A stretch of DNA of 15,883 bases from Bermanella sp041589295 (GTDB lineage Bacteria; Pseudomonadota; Gammaproteobacteria; Pseudomonadales; Oceanobacteraceae), in assembly GCA_041589295.1 (NCBI GenBank), contig JBFHVZ010000078.1, positions 1-15,883 of the forward strand, read 5' to 3'. A program made the translations under genes and the position numbers. Shown piece by piece: positions 1 through 7,046 of the stretch (position 1 is its first letter; each line of letters begins with the position of its first letter). A model generated the notes under the pieces. That model did not search any database. It worked only from the letters and a program-made list of their open reading frames with translations, and was not told the origin of the DNA.

Positions 1-284
1 GCTTTGAGGAGCAGCATACCCACCCCTACCCAAATCAGCATGTGTAGGCTAGCTCCGGCCCAGACAGTCAATTTCAGCATGCTGCGAATATTGATTTTAA
101 GGCCGATAGTGAACAGCATCAGGGTGATACCAAGGTTGGCCAGTGTTTCTAAATTGGCATGGGGCGAAACCCCAACAGCATGCAATCCAAAACCAGCAAC
201 CAAATAGCCTATTAGCGGCGGGAGGTTGATCTGCTTCATGGCGAAGCCGCAACCAAAGGCAATTAGGATCCAGAGAAAGTCCAT
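1..284 (-). CDS. Kef-type (CPA2) monovalent cation:proton antiporter, N-terminal fragment
   Basis: The minus strand is open from an ATG at 284 to the left edge, about 94 codons, so the C-terminal part lies outside the window. The protein begins with a hydrophobic helix (MDFLWILIAFGCGF), followed by the PPLIGYLVAG motif at residues 22-31 and by LANLGITLMLFTIGLKI at about 48-64. That pairing is typical of the first helices of the CPA2 Na+/H+ exchanger domain in KefB/KefC/YbaL proteins, inner-membrane transporters that exchange K+ or Na+ for protons. Whether a TrkA-N regulatory domain follows cannot be seen. It is divergent from fpr. No clear Shine-Dalgarno precedes the ATG, but no other in-frame ATG lies just upstream. 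Family is fairly sure; the cation and gene name are not. Confidence 0.85.
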   Translation of the reverse strand, partial: MDFLWILIAFGCGFAMKQINLPPLIGYLVAGFGLHAVGVSPHANLETLANLGITLMLFTIGLKINIRSMLKLTVWAGASLHMLIWVGVGMLLLK

Positions 285-308
285 GGGCGAGGATATCCAG
301 AGATGTTG

Positions 309-338
309 TTATCTAAAAGTTCGATAAGTTATAGATAA
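309..338. promoter_or_regulatory. Inverted repeat in the divergent antiporter/fpr intergenic region
   Basis: Perfect 7-bp arms TTATCTA (309-315) and TAGATAA (332-338) are separated by 16 nt in the 170-bp space between the two divergent starts. The size and AT-rich arms would suit a dimeric regulator such as a LysR-type protein. In Pseudomonas, fpr is controlled by the LysR-type regulator FinR, but no such gene is visible here, so the assignment is a guess. Confidence 0.35.
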
Positions 339-454
339 ATTACCCATTTTGCAAATATAAAGAATGGGCCTACTCTATCCACAGATCAAACAGCACAGTT
401 TTAGCATCAACCACTAGGCCATTGAATTGCCTAAAGTTTAGCAGGAGTGGGTTC

Positions 455-1228
455 ATGAAAGGCTTCAACAAAGAAACCGTCACCAGCGTACACCACTGGA
501 ACGATACACTATTCAGCTTTAAAACCACCCGCGAAGCAGGCCTTCGTTTTAAAAACGGCCACTTCATCATGATCGGCTTGCAGGTAGAAGACAAACCTTT
601 AATGCGCGCATACAGCATCGCCAGTGCCAACTATGAAGAAGAGCTAGAGTTCTTCAGTATTAAAGTACAAGACGGCCCGCTGACCTCGCGCTTGCAAAAG
701 ATTCAGCCAGGGGATGAGATTCTAATTAGCAAAAAGCCCACAGGCACCTTGCTGGTGGATGACCTGCTGCCCGGTAAGCATTTATATTTGTTGTCCACCG
801 GTACTGGGTTAGCGCCGTTTTTAAGTATTATCCGTGACCCGTATACATACGAGAAATTCGATAAAGTCATTTTGACTCATGGTGTGCGTTACAAATCAGA
901 GCTGGCCTATCAAGATTTGATATTGAATCAACTGCCAGAGGATGAATACCTAGGGGAGTTGGTAAAGGAAAAACTCATATACTACCCGACTGTCACCCGC
1001 GAAGATTTTGAGCGCCAAGGTCGTCTTACCGATCTGATGACCAGTGGCAAGTTATACGAAGACTTAGGGTTACCCAAAGCGAATAAAGAAGACGACCGTT
1101 TTATGTTGTGTGGTAGCCCAAGCATGTTAAAAGACCTAACGGCAATTTTGGATGAGCAAGGCTTTAGTGAAACCCGTCATGGAGAACTCGCCGAATACGT
1201 AATTGAACGCGCATTCGTGGAATCTTAA
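455..1228 (+). CDS. fpr: Ferredoxin/flavodoxin--NADP+ reductase
   Basis: A cytosolic FAD enzyme that moves electrons between NADPH and ferredoxin or flavodoxin, used in redox balance, oxidative-stress defence and Fe-S or radical-SAM enzyme reduction. The start is ATG 455 because AGGAG sits at 443-447; an in-frame ATG at 422 would add 11 residues without a good ribosome site. This gives 257 residues, the usual bacterial length. Seen: the FAD-binding RAYS motif at residues 51-54, the NADP pyrophosphate motif GTGLAPF at 116-122, a CGSPSML nucleotide motif near the end, and a C-terminus ending in AFVES. That terminus resembles the subclass I enzymes of Azotobacter/Pseudomonas type (AFVEK) rather than the E. 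coli enzyme, which ends in an aromatic residue. It is monocistronic: divergent from the antiporter and followed by a hairpin. Confidence 0.95.
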   Translation: MKGFNKETVTSVHHWNDTLFSFKTTREAGLRFKNGHFIMIGLQVEDKPLMRAYSIASANYEEELEFFSIKVQDGPLTSRLQKIQPGDEILISKKPTGTLLVDDLLPGKHLYLLSTGTGLAPFLSIIRDPYTYEKFDKVILTHGVRYKSELAYQDLILNQLPEDEYLGELVKEKLIYYPTVTREDFERQGRLTDLMTSGKLYEDLGLPKANKEDDRFMLCGSPSMLKDLTAILDEQGFSETRHGELAEYVIERAFVES

Positions 1229-1232
1229 GCGC

Positions 1233-1259
1233 AGGCGCAATGGCCTAGCCATTGCGCCT
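1233..1259 (+). terminator. Hairpin terminator downstream of fpr
   Basis: A perfect 12-bp stem, AGGCGCAATGGC (1233-1244) paired with GCCATTGCGCCT (1248-1259), has a 3-nt loop and begins 4 nt after the fpr stop. The sequence after it (ATTCTCGCC) is only weakly T-rich, so termination may be inefficient or the hairpin may mainly stabilise the 3' end. Confidence 0.6.
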
Positions 1260-1320
1260 ATTCTCGCCCCTATCCTGTTATCCATTACCTTCCCCCGACC
1301 ATATGTGTCATCTGCGGTAC

Positions 1321-1360
1321 CTGACATATAACTGAAATTTTTTCGTCATACCGATTTCAT
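1321..1360 (+). promoter_or_regulatory. Pho-box-like 11-bp periodic element upstream of the OB-fold-like gene
   Basis: Four 7-mers spaced exactly 11 bp apart start at 1321 (CTGACAT), 1332 (CTGAAAT), 1343 (TCGTCAT) and 1354 (ATTTCAT). They match the PhoB half-site CTGTCAT at 6, 5, 5 and 5 of 7 bases; the first two spacers are AT-only (ATAA, TTTT). The first 18 bp match the E. coli Pho-box consensus at 14 of 18 positions by eye. The element lies about 120-160 bp before the start at 1480. No convincing -10 was identified. Confidence 0.4.
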
Positions 1361-1479
1361 AGGCTGTGATTAGCGTATTAGCCACTTTGTCGAGCCGAAT
1401 GACAAACCTAACAAACGGGGTGTCATCCGTTTGAAAAATAACGCGATCCGATGTTACTCATTTTAAAAAGGGGAAAACG

Positions 1480-1806
1480 ATGAAAAAATTGTTACTTGCA
1501 TGTGCATTAGTTGGAGCAACTGCCGGTGTTAGCACCGTAGCGAATGCCGAAGCCATTCAACCTCAATCCGGTACAGTTACGTTTATTAAAGGCCAGTATC
1601 AACTGGTTAACGAAAACAAGCGTACCCCGCTAACGGGTTTGTCGCTACAGCACTTGCGCCAGTACGAAGGTCAACAAGTGAAAGTCAGTGGTGAACTTCG
1701 CGACAATGGTGCGTTAGAAATATACAAAATGTACCGCAAGCTGGATGACCAATTCGTCGTAGCCTATGACTGGGAAAAGCTCGACGCGGAGCTTTACAGC
1801 AACTAA
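1480..1806 (+). CDS. Small exported OB-fold-like protein of unknown function
   Basis: A 108-residue protein with a Sec signal peptide (KK at residues 2-3, hydrophobic core to about 20, ANA site at 21-23), giving a periplasmic mature protein of about 85 residues. The body alternates short strands: GTVTFIKGQYQLV (31-43), then EGQQVKVSGEL (63-73), then ALEIYKMYRK. This G-x-V...G-x-x-V-x-V-x-G pattern resembles small periplasmic OB-fold proteins that bind ligands or ions (YgiW/YdeI and DUF5818-type). No catalytic residues or cysteines are present in the mature part. A purine-rich AGGGGAAAACG precedes the ATG. It is monocistronic, bracketed by the fpr hairpin and a strong terminator. The Pho-box-like element upstream suggests phosphate control, which is inference. 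The fold is a guess from pattern only. Confidence 0.75.
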   Translation: MKKLLLACALVGATAGVSTVANAEAIQPQSGTVTFIKGQYQLVNENKRTPLTGLSLQHLRQYEGQQVKVSGELRDNGALEIYKMYRKLDDQFVVAYDWEKLDAELYSN

Positions 1807-1850
1807 AGCATCAGCGCTGAAATCCAACCTGTTAGGCTTTCGAGTCCAAG

Positions 1851-1908
1851 CCCAAGGTAAAAGTCAAAGCGAAATATAAAATCGCTTTGACGGTTACCTT
1901 GGGTTTTT
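1851..1908 (+). terminator. Strong two-part intrinsic terminator
   Basis: CCCAAGGTAA (1851-1860) pairs with TTACCTTGGG (1894-1903), and inside it GTCAAAGCGA (1863-1872) pairs with TCGCTTTGAC (1882-1891). The two 10-bp stems are separated by a 2x2 internal loop and capped by a 9-nt loop. TTTTTG then TTT follows at 1904. It ends the transcript of the 1480-1806 gene. Confidence 0.9.
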
Positions 1909-1964
1909 GTTTATAAAAAGCCACTTAAGCTCGCCTGCAAACAGTCGCTATAAAATTGTCCGCA

Positions 1965-1982
1965 CTGTCACAGAGTTTTCAT
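1965..1982 (+). promoter_or_regulatory. Pho-box-like site upstream of the choice-of-anchor I lipoprotein gene
   Basis: CTGTCAC (1965-1971), a 4-nt spacer AGAG, then TTTTCAT (1976-1982): two 7-mers with 11-bp periodicity, matching the Pho-box consensus at 13 of 18 positions by eye. It lies about 55 bp before the start codon at 2037. The downstream protein family includes proteins described as atypical alkaline phosphatases, which makes PhoB control plausible but unproven. Confidence 0.4.
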
Positions 1983-2036
1983 GCTTTTGCCTTAGCCTCT
2001 AGCCACTTTTATTGCATTTTAAGAAGGTAAAACTTG

Positions 2037-3704
2037 ATGAAAAAGAAATTATTACTAAGTGCCATCGTTCTTGGCTCTCTGACGTTAAGCGGCTGTGGTA
2101 ATAGCGACGACAATGACAGCAAAAGCGAGCCTAAAGCGGAAGTTGTAAATCGTGATATTGGCGGTGGTCAGATTCTTATTTATAAAACCGATGGCACGTT
2201 CATCGACGCTGCGCATGTAGGTCATCTACCAGACATGGTGAAGTTTGTTGATACGCATACGCTGGTGGTTGCCAATGAAGGTGAGCCTAGCTCCGACTAC
2301 ACAAATGACCCAGAAGGCTCCATTAGTATTGTTGAGTTAAGTAACGACCACAAAGTACAAACGGTATCGAACCTAGGCTTTGCGGGTGTCGCGCTGGGCG
2401 GTGATGTACGCATTAAGCCCAACACCGTACAAGAAAAAGACTTAGAGCCTGAGTACGTTGCCGTAAGCAGCGATGGAAAAACCGCATGGGTTTCACTGCA
2501 AGAAAACAATGCCGTCGCCATTGTTGATATCGAAAATAAAACCATTAGTGCCGTTAAAGGCTTGGGTAAAGTGGCACTAAGCGAAGTAGATATGGATATT
2601 TTGGATGACGGTGAAGCGAATCCAGTCCTAACAGACATCGACAACATCTTTGCCCTGCGTATGCCAGATACCATGGTGGCTTACAATGTTGGCGGGCAAG
2701 ATTTTTTCGTAACTGCTAACGAAGGTGATGATCGAGAATACGATGGTTATGAAGACTATTCCAAAGCATCCGACCTTGAAGATGATAACGAACAGTCTTT
2801 GTTGTCGCAGTCACTTCAGGGTTTATTAGAAACTAAGGCTAAAAAACTGCGCGTTTTAAATGATCTTGGTCAGAACTCAGACAACGTTTACGAGTCCCTT
2901 TACTTAGCTGGTACCCGCTCGTTTTCAATATTTGATGCATCTGGCGCTGTGGTTTTTGACAGTGGTTCGGACTTCGAAAAGACCATTGCGCGGGATTACG
3001 CCGGTGTCTTCAACACTCGTGTTGATGATGTGGATTATGTGAAACCAGAATCAGAAGACTACGCGGGATCAGATTACGAAGAACTGGTTGACGACGAAAT
3101 TCCACACGAAGTCATTGGCGACAAAGCATACTTTTGGGAGGGGGTTGATGCACGCTCGCTGAAGAAGGGCGTAGAACCAGAAGCCTTGGCCGTTCATAAA
3201 ATTGGCGACAAGGTATTCGCTTATATCGGCTTAGAAAAACAAGGTGGCTTCTTTATTTACGATGTCACTTCACCAACACAAACCCAAATGGTGGACTATT
3301 TTAACGACATTGATTACACCCAGTTACCTTCAAAAGCCGGTGATCTCGCTCCCGAAGGTATGGTGGCCTTTGCACAAGATGGTAAACACTACCTAGCCGT
3401 CGCCCATGAACTTAGTTCAACACTCGCTTTGTTTGAATTGGCATCAGACGGCACGGCCACTAAGTTGACCTCCGTCACCTTGGGGAGCTTTGACAAAGGG
3501 GCAGCGGAAATCGTCGATTACAGTTCGCAAGATAAAAAACTGTACGTGACGAACGCCGAAACCAAAACCGTAGACATCGTCAATGTGGCGAATCCTGCTC
3601 AAGCCGCTAAAGAGGGCTCGGTGGATTTCTCACAATACGCGGATGATTTACAGTCGGTTTCGGTGAAAGACGGATTACTGGCTATTGCTGTTAAACGCCG
3701 CTAA
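2037..3704 (+). CDS. Choice-of-anchor I / atypical alkaline-phosphatase-type lipoprotein
   Basis: A 555-residue outer-surface or periplasmic lipoprotein: signal peptide with lipobox LSGC (Cys20) and Asn at +2, which in Gram-negatives points to the outer membrane. The body reads as a beta-propeller-like protein of the choice-of-anchor I family, with NEGEPSSDYT followed by DPEGSISIVEL near residues 82-102, NEGDDREYDGYED near the middle, EPEALAVHKIGDK followed by YIGLEKQGG, and APEGMVAF. Proteins with this architecture have been annotated as atypical alkaline phosphatases or phytase/esterase-like; the actual substrate is not evident. It is rich in Asp and Glu, as expected for a Ca2+-dependent or halophilic exported protein. 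The start is ATG 2037, 9 nt after AGAAGG; a TTG at 2034 is the in-frame alternative. Its stop overlaps the convergent lifO stop. A Pho-box-like site precedes it. Confidence 0.85.
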   Translation: MKKKLLLSAIVLGSLTLSGCGNSDDNDSKSEPKAEVVNRDIGGGQILIYKTDGTFIDAAHVGHLPDMVKFVDTHTLVVANEGEPSSDYTNDPEGSISIVELSNDHKVQTVSNLGFAGVALGGDVRIKPNTVQEKDLEPEYVAVSSDGKTAWVSLQENNAVAIVDIENKTISAVKGLGKVALSEVDMDILDDGEANPVLTDIDNIFALRMPDTMVAYNVGGQDFFVTANEGDDREYDGYEDYSKASDLEDDNEQSLLSQSLQGLLETKAKKLRVLNDLGQNSDNVYESLYLAGTRSFSIFDASGAVVFDSGSDFEKTIARDYAGVFNTRVDDVDYVKPESEDYAGSDYEELVDDEIPHEVIGDKAYFWEGVDARSLKKGVEPEALAVHKIGDKVFAYIGLEKQGGFFIYDVTSPTQTQMVDYFNDIDYTQLPSKAGDLAPEGMVAFAQDGKHYLAVAHELSSTLALFELASDGTATKLTSVTLGSFDKGAAEIVDYSSQDKKLYVTNAETKTVDIVNVANPAQAAKEGSVDFSQYADDLQSVSVKDGLLAIAVKRR

Positions 3705-4798
3705 TTCGCAGCTTGGTTAGCTACTAACGCTTGTCGGCGCTCATGGGCTTTCACGCGCATGAGCTCCCGCGAGTTAAAAGACGTGTCCTGTAGCGTTTTA
3801 ATTTGATTTTGCTTTTCGTCGGCGCTTAGTCCGGCTTCATCTAGAATGGCTTGCTTAGCGCTTTCATAGTCAGCCAATCTCTGTTGCCACTGTGAGCGCT
3901 CGGCATCCAATTCGGCATAACGGTCGGCAGCTTCAACACCCATCTCCGTCACACGATAAGCATGAATATCTTCTGCGGTAGCACCTTGCTCTCGCAGTTT
4001 TTGTTCCTGTTGACGAATGTTTGAAATTGGGTCAGCTTGTTTACGAGACTCAATAATATCTGGCGATGTGTTAGCTTCTAGAACTGATAGAGCATGTTGC
4101 TTTTCGTTTGCGCTTAGACTGCTATCGGTTTCGATGTTTAATCGGGCTAGCGTAAAGTTATCCAATGCATCTTGTTCAGAAAAAAATGCTTCTATGGTTT
4201 CGGCTGAAAAGTATTTAGCGCGCAGAGCGCGTTGGGCTTCTAGATGATTTGCCAAATCCTGCATGTTTAAACCACTTTGGTTCAGTGGTAATTCAGTTAA
4301 CGTGCCGTTTTTTAGGCCTTCGTAAAGTGCAAATTTAAAAGCCAAATAACCATCAAGCACGTCAAGCGCTTGTTGGCGGGCGTCTCCGCTTAGTGCTTGA
4401 TGTATGTATTGTTCGATACGGGCGCGAATCTGTTCAATGCTTTCTTGGGTGTTGAGCGATAAAAAAGCATCAAATAATTGCTTTAGGTCGTCAGTAATAA
4501 TTAGGTTGCCGGCATCATCGGTTAATAACGCAGGTTTAACAAAAACATTTTTTAGCGAATCCGGTAGTTCCGTTAGATCGGACATAGCGGCGTTTGATGG
4601 TGCTTGCTCTGCAGAATTATTGTTGGCAGTAGGGTGTTCGTTATGCGTGTTTGTCTGTGAGCCTTCGCCTTGTGCGCCGAAACGGGTGTCAACTACGGTG
4701 GCGGGCGAGGAAGCAAAAATGGCGATGATTAAAGTAGACGCAATTGCCAGTAGGGTTAAGGCCTTGAACGAGGTAACAAATTTCAACAAGGTCAGCAT
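3701..4798 (-). CDS. lifO: Lipase-specific foldase (lipase secretion chaperone)
   Basis: A 365-residue steric chaperone that folds its cognate lipase in the periplasm before type II secretion. Seen: one N-terminal membrane anchor (about residues 11-30), a Ser/Asn/Glu-rich flexible linker (about 40-75), then LPDSLKNV, the DDAGNLI segment and the Lif motif region KQLFDAFLS at 106-114, followed by a long Gln/Glu/Arg-rich helical body. The family motif is R-x-x-F-D-(Y/F)-(C/F)-L-(S/T); here the Arg is Lys106 and the aromatic is Ala111, both notable changes. It lies directly downstream of lipA on the same strand, as usual for the family. The ribosome site is weak (GAGAG immediately before ATG), so a TTG 9 nt further in is possible. 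The gene ends in a 4-nt overlap with the convergent lipoprotein gene and has no terminator of its own. Confidence 0.92.
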   Translation of the reverse strand: MLTLLKFVTSFKALTLLAIASTLIIAIFASSPATVVDTRFGAQGEGSQTNTHNEHPTANNNSAEQAPSNAAMSDLTELPDSLKNVFVKPALLTDDAGNLIITDDLKQLFDAFLSLNTQESIEQIRARIEQYIHQALSGDARQQALDVLDGYLAFKFALYEGLKNGTLTELPLNQSGLNMQDLANHLEAQRALRAKYFSAETIEAFFSEQDALDNFTLARLNIETDSSLSANEKQHALSVLEANTSPDIIESRKQADPISNIRQQEQKLREQGATAEDIHAYRVTEMGVEAADRYAELDAERSQWQQRLADYESAKQAILDEAGLSADEKQNQIKTLQDTSFNSRELMRVKAHERRQALVANQAAN

Positions 4799-4832
4799 CT
4801 CTCAATAAATAACACGTGATAAATTTTAAAAA

Positions 4833-4873
4833 GACTGCCCACACAAAATGGAAGGGTCGAAGTGTAGGCAGTC
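4833..4873 (-). terminator. Terminator or attenuator between lipA and lifO
   Basis: GACTGCC-C-ACAC (4833-4844) pairs with GTGT-A-GGCAGTC (4862-4873), 11 of 12 positions, with a 17-nt loop. On the minus strand the stem is followed by TTTTT and AAAATTT, the pattern of a Rho-independent terminator. It lies between the lipA stop and the lifO start, so it would reduce foldase transcription relative to lipase. Confidence 0.7.
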
Positions 4874-4926
4874 AGAAAGGTTAAAATCGTTTACTTATGC
4901 TTCTATTTGAACGCAAATTCAAAGAA

Positions 4927-5868
4927 TTATAAGCCCATGCCTTTCAAACGAACGGCGTGGTTTTTGTACAGGGTTAGCGGGTCAGTTTCGAACAGGTGAT
5001 GAATACCAAACAAATGGTTCACCGCATCACCGTGGTTTATGTTGTAAGTTGTACCCAGCACGGTTCCCCAATGTTGGTCACAACGTTCAACTAAGCCGTC
5101 GTTAGCACCCTTAATGACAGAGCCAGTGATAGCAAAGAAGCCATCCAACAGGTCCAGCACGTTAGTTACAACTTGATCGCCACCCCAAGAGAAGTAGTGA
5201 ATGTTGTTAACTTTTTGTGGGCCTTGTCCGCAACGGCTGGTAGGCATACCGTCTGGGAACTGAGCGTTAAATTCGTCAGCGCCTTCTGAGGTCATAAAGG
5301 TAATGCTCGCCAGAGCGTCCTGTGCATGTTGAGGGTCACCAGAAAGGCTATCCACAACAGTACCCATCGCATTCAATGCCGATTCAACAAAGCTTTCTAA
5401 TACACCGTCGTATGGCACTAAGCCACGAGCAACGTCTGCAAAGTCAGAGCCGAAGTTGACACCGTTTACGCTGGTAACAGATGCTACCAATTCAGGTTTA
5501 ACACCTGCAGCATAACGAATGGTTGGGCTGCCCAAGCTGTGGCCGATTAGGTTAAACTTGGTTGCACCTGTTTTCGCTTTTAGCTCTTCAAGATACTTAA
5601 CCAGCTCGTCGCCGCGCACGTAAGCATCATTCCAAGCTGGTACGTTAGCGCTGTACACTTTCGCACCACGATTTTCCAGGCTGTTTCTTACGCCATAAAA
5701 ATAATCTACGCCCAAAATAGAATCGAAACCGGCTACGCCGTGAACGAGTACAATGGGGTATTTTGTTTTATAGGCTTTGCAGTCCATTGGCCAAAAACAA
5801 AGTGCACTGGCTTGCGCACTTGCTACCAGCAACCATATGGCCAGAAATGAAAAGTAAGTTTTTTTCAT
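4927..5868 (-). CDS. lipA: Secreted triacylglycerol lipase, family I (foldase-dependent)
   Basis: A 313-residue alpha/beta-hydrolase that hydrolyses long-chain triglyceride esters outside the cell. Seen: Sec signal peptide (cleavage near ASA, residue 22), oxyanion-hole HG in VLVHGVAGFDS (43-44), nucleophile Ser111 in GHSLGSPT, catalytic Asp257 in GANDGLVERC, and catalytic His279 in NINHGDAVNHLFG. Asp281 fits the Ca2+ ligand of the Pseudomonas/Burkholderia lipases. Cys213 and Cys263 match the conserved disulfide; Cys24 and Cys30 could form a second. The nucleophile elbow is GHSLGS rather than the common GHSHGG, and the usual Gln after the catalytic His (N-Q-x-F-G) is His285. Length is normal for the family. 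It is first in the operon with lifO and divergent from an AraC regulator. The ribosome site is modest (GTGGA). Confidence 0.95.
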   Translation of the reverse strand: MKKTYFSFLAIWLLVASAQASALCFWPMDCKAYKTKYPIVLVHGVAGFDSILGVDYFYGVRNSLENRGAKVYSANVPAWNDAYVRGDELVKYLEELKAKTGATKFNLIGHSLGSPTIRYAAGVKPELVASVTSVNGVNFGSDFADVARGLVPYDGVLESFVESALNAMGTVVDSLSGDPQHAQDALASITFMTSEGADEFNAQFPDGMPTSRCGQGPQKVNNIHYFSWGGDQVVTNVLDLLDGFFAITGSVIKGANDGLVERCDQHWGTVLGTTYNINHGDAVNHLFGIHHLFETDPLTLYKNHAVRLKGMGL

Positions 5869-6179
5869 AGGGGTCCACTTTCTTTATTTTTATTTTTAGG
5901 GTCGGCATAGCGTTGTTAAAACACTTGTGCCACTACAAACCAGCTACTGCACATCTGATTTGATGGAGGCCATTCTAGGTTTAATGCTCTACATCGGCTT
6001 GTAAGAAAACAGAACGTTTTTTAGCTATTTGAGGTGCGAGCGTCCTAAAATGTGACGCCAAAGGTCTATTTAGATAGGCTAACGCCCCCTGTATTCTTAC
6101 CGACCCCGAACGCAGTACGCGATAAAGACAATTTACGTTTATGCCTCACCCGAATAGGTTATAAATGTAATAGCAAGAG
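5869..6179. promoter_or_regulatory. Divergent intergenic region between lipA and the AraC-type gene
   Basis: These 311 nt must hold the lipA promoter (leftward) and that of the regulator (rightward). I see no confident -35/-10 pair for either. Short features include an inverted CTAT-TTAG-ATAG around 6066-6078 and an AT-rich GTTATAAAT shortly before the AraC start. On the minus strand the lipA leader ends in an A-rich stretch. No open frame of note. Confidence 0.45.
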
Positions 6180-7022
6180 GTGAATGCCTTGTCTGTAGAA
6201 CAAGCCCGTTTGTATTTATGGGCAAGACGAACGCTTTATATTGGTACCATTCCAGAGCCCGTTTCACTCAATCAGGCGGCGCCGACGTTACTGCTGTCAT
6301 TTGATGGAACCTTTTTGTGCGATGTTCCTAGCACTGAACAACGTTTTGAAACGAAGTGCCTGCTGATACCTGCCGGTAAAAAAATCAATTTAGATATAAA
6401 AGGCAGTCGAGCTGCCAATTGCAATTTGGACCCGATGTTTGAAGACTACGCAGAATTAGCGCCACGTTTTAAACAACATACGGATGGCTTTTACTATGAC
6501 ATCGACGACTACGGACATTTTTCTGCCGTGTTGCGCGACCTAGGCAATAAGCCGTTATCCTCAACCGAGGCGTATGCAAAGTTAGATGCGTTGATTAATG
6601 AACCGTTGGCCGTAGCTGATTCTTCACTAGCGGCCAATCGACCAGCCAAGGTAATTCGCCCGGTACCAGACGCTCGCATTATTCATGTGATCGAACTCAT
6701 TCAATCGAACATAAATTGCAACTTAACCGTCGAAGCGTTAGCGGAATCCGTTGGCTTATCCACCGCGCGTTTGATGCAGCTGTTTAAAGCCAATACAGGA
6801 ATTCCAATTCGTCGTTATCGACAATGGCACCGGCTCTATCGTGCTGGCGTGTTATTGGGGCGGGGCAGCAACCTAACCGATGCTGCCTTGCAAGCAGGCT
6901 TTACCGACTCCTCCCATTTTTCAAATACCTTTAAAGATATAATGGGCATGTCACCAACTAGCGTATTTTTGCAGCCGGGCGGCATAAAAATTATTCCACC
7001 CGAAGCTGAAGAAAACGAATAA
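6180..7022 (+). CDS. AraC-family transcriptional regulator
   Basis: A 280-residue DNA-binding regulator. The C-terminal AraC domain holds two helix-turn-helix units: LTVEALAESVGLSTARLMQL near 182-201, and LTDAALQAGF with DSSHFSNTFK near 232-252, followed by the characteristic GMSP. The N-terminal 150 residues form a probable beta-rich effector or dimerisation domain and contain four cysteines (47, 60, 81, 180 counting the linker); the ligand is unknown. The start is uncertain. GTG 6180 gives the longest frame after an in-frame TAG, but AAGAGGTG at 6175-6182 is well placed for TTG 6189, which would remove three residues. Being divergent from lipA, it most simply controls the lipase operon or itself; this is inference from position. 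Confidence 0.9.
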   Translation: MNALSVEQARLYLWARRTLYIGTIPEPVSLNQAAPTLLLSFDGTFLCDVPSTEQRFETKCLLIPAGKKINLDIKGSRAANCNLDPMFEDYAELAPRFKQHTDGFYYDIDDYGHFSAVLRDLGNKPLSSTEAYAKLDALINEPLAVADSSLAANRPAKVIRPVPDARIIHVIELIQSNINCNLTVEALAESVGLSTARLMQLFKANTGIPIRRYRQWHRLYRAGVLLGRGSNLTDAALQAGFTDSSHFSNTFKDIMGMSPTSVFLQPGGIKIIPPEAEENE

Positions 7023-7046
7023 TAAGTTCGACGAAGATTCGCTAAT

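Noticed and set aside
1380..1440. Stretch with TAACAAACGGGG resembling a Vibrio-type cassette recombination site
   Set aside because: No paired core or long imperfect stem around it; it lies in an ordinary promoter region.
4404..4808. Long open frame on the plus strand antisense to lifO
   Set aside because: Lies entirely over a well-supported foldase gene; composition and lack of ribosome site indicate a shadow frame.
5914..5933. Possible sigma-54 promoter for lipA on the minus strand (TGGCAC then TTTT)
   Set aside because: The -24 half fits, but the essential GC of the -12 element (TTGC) is absent at the required spacing.
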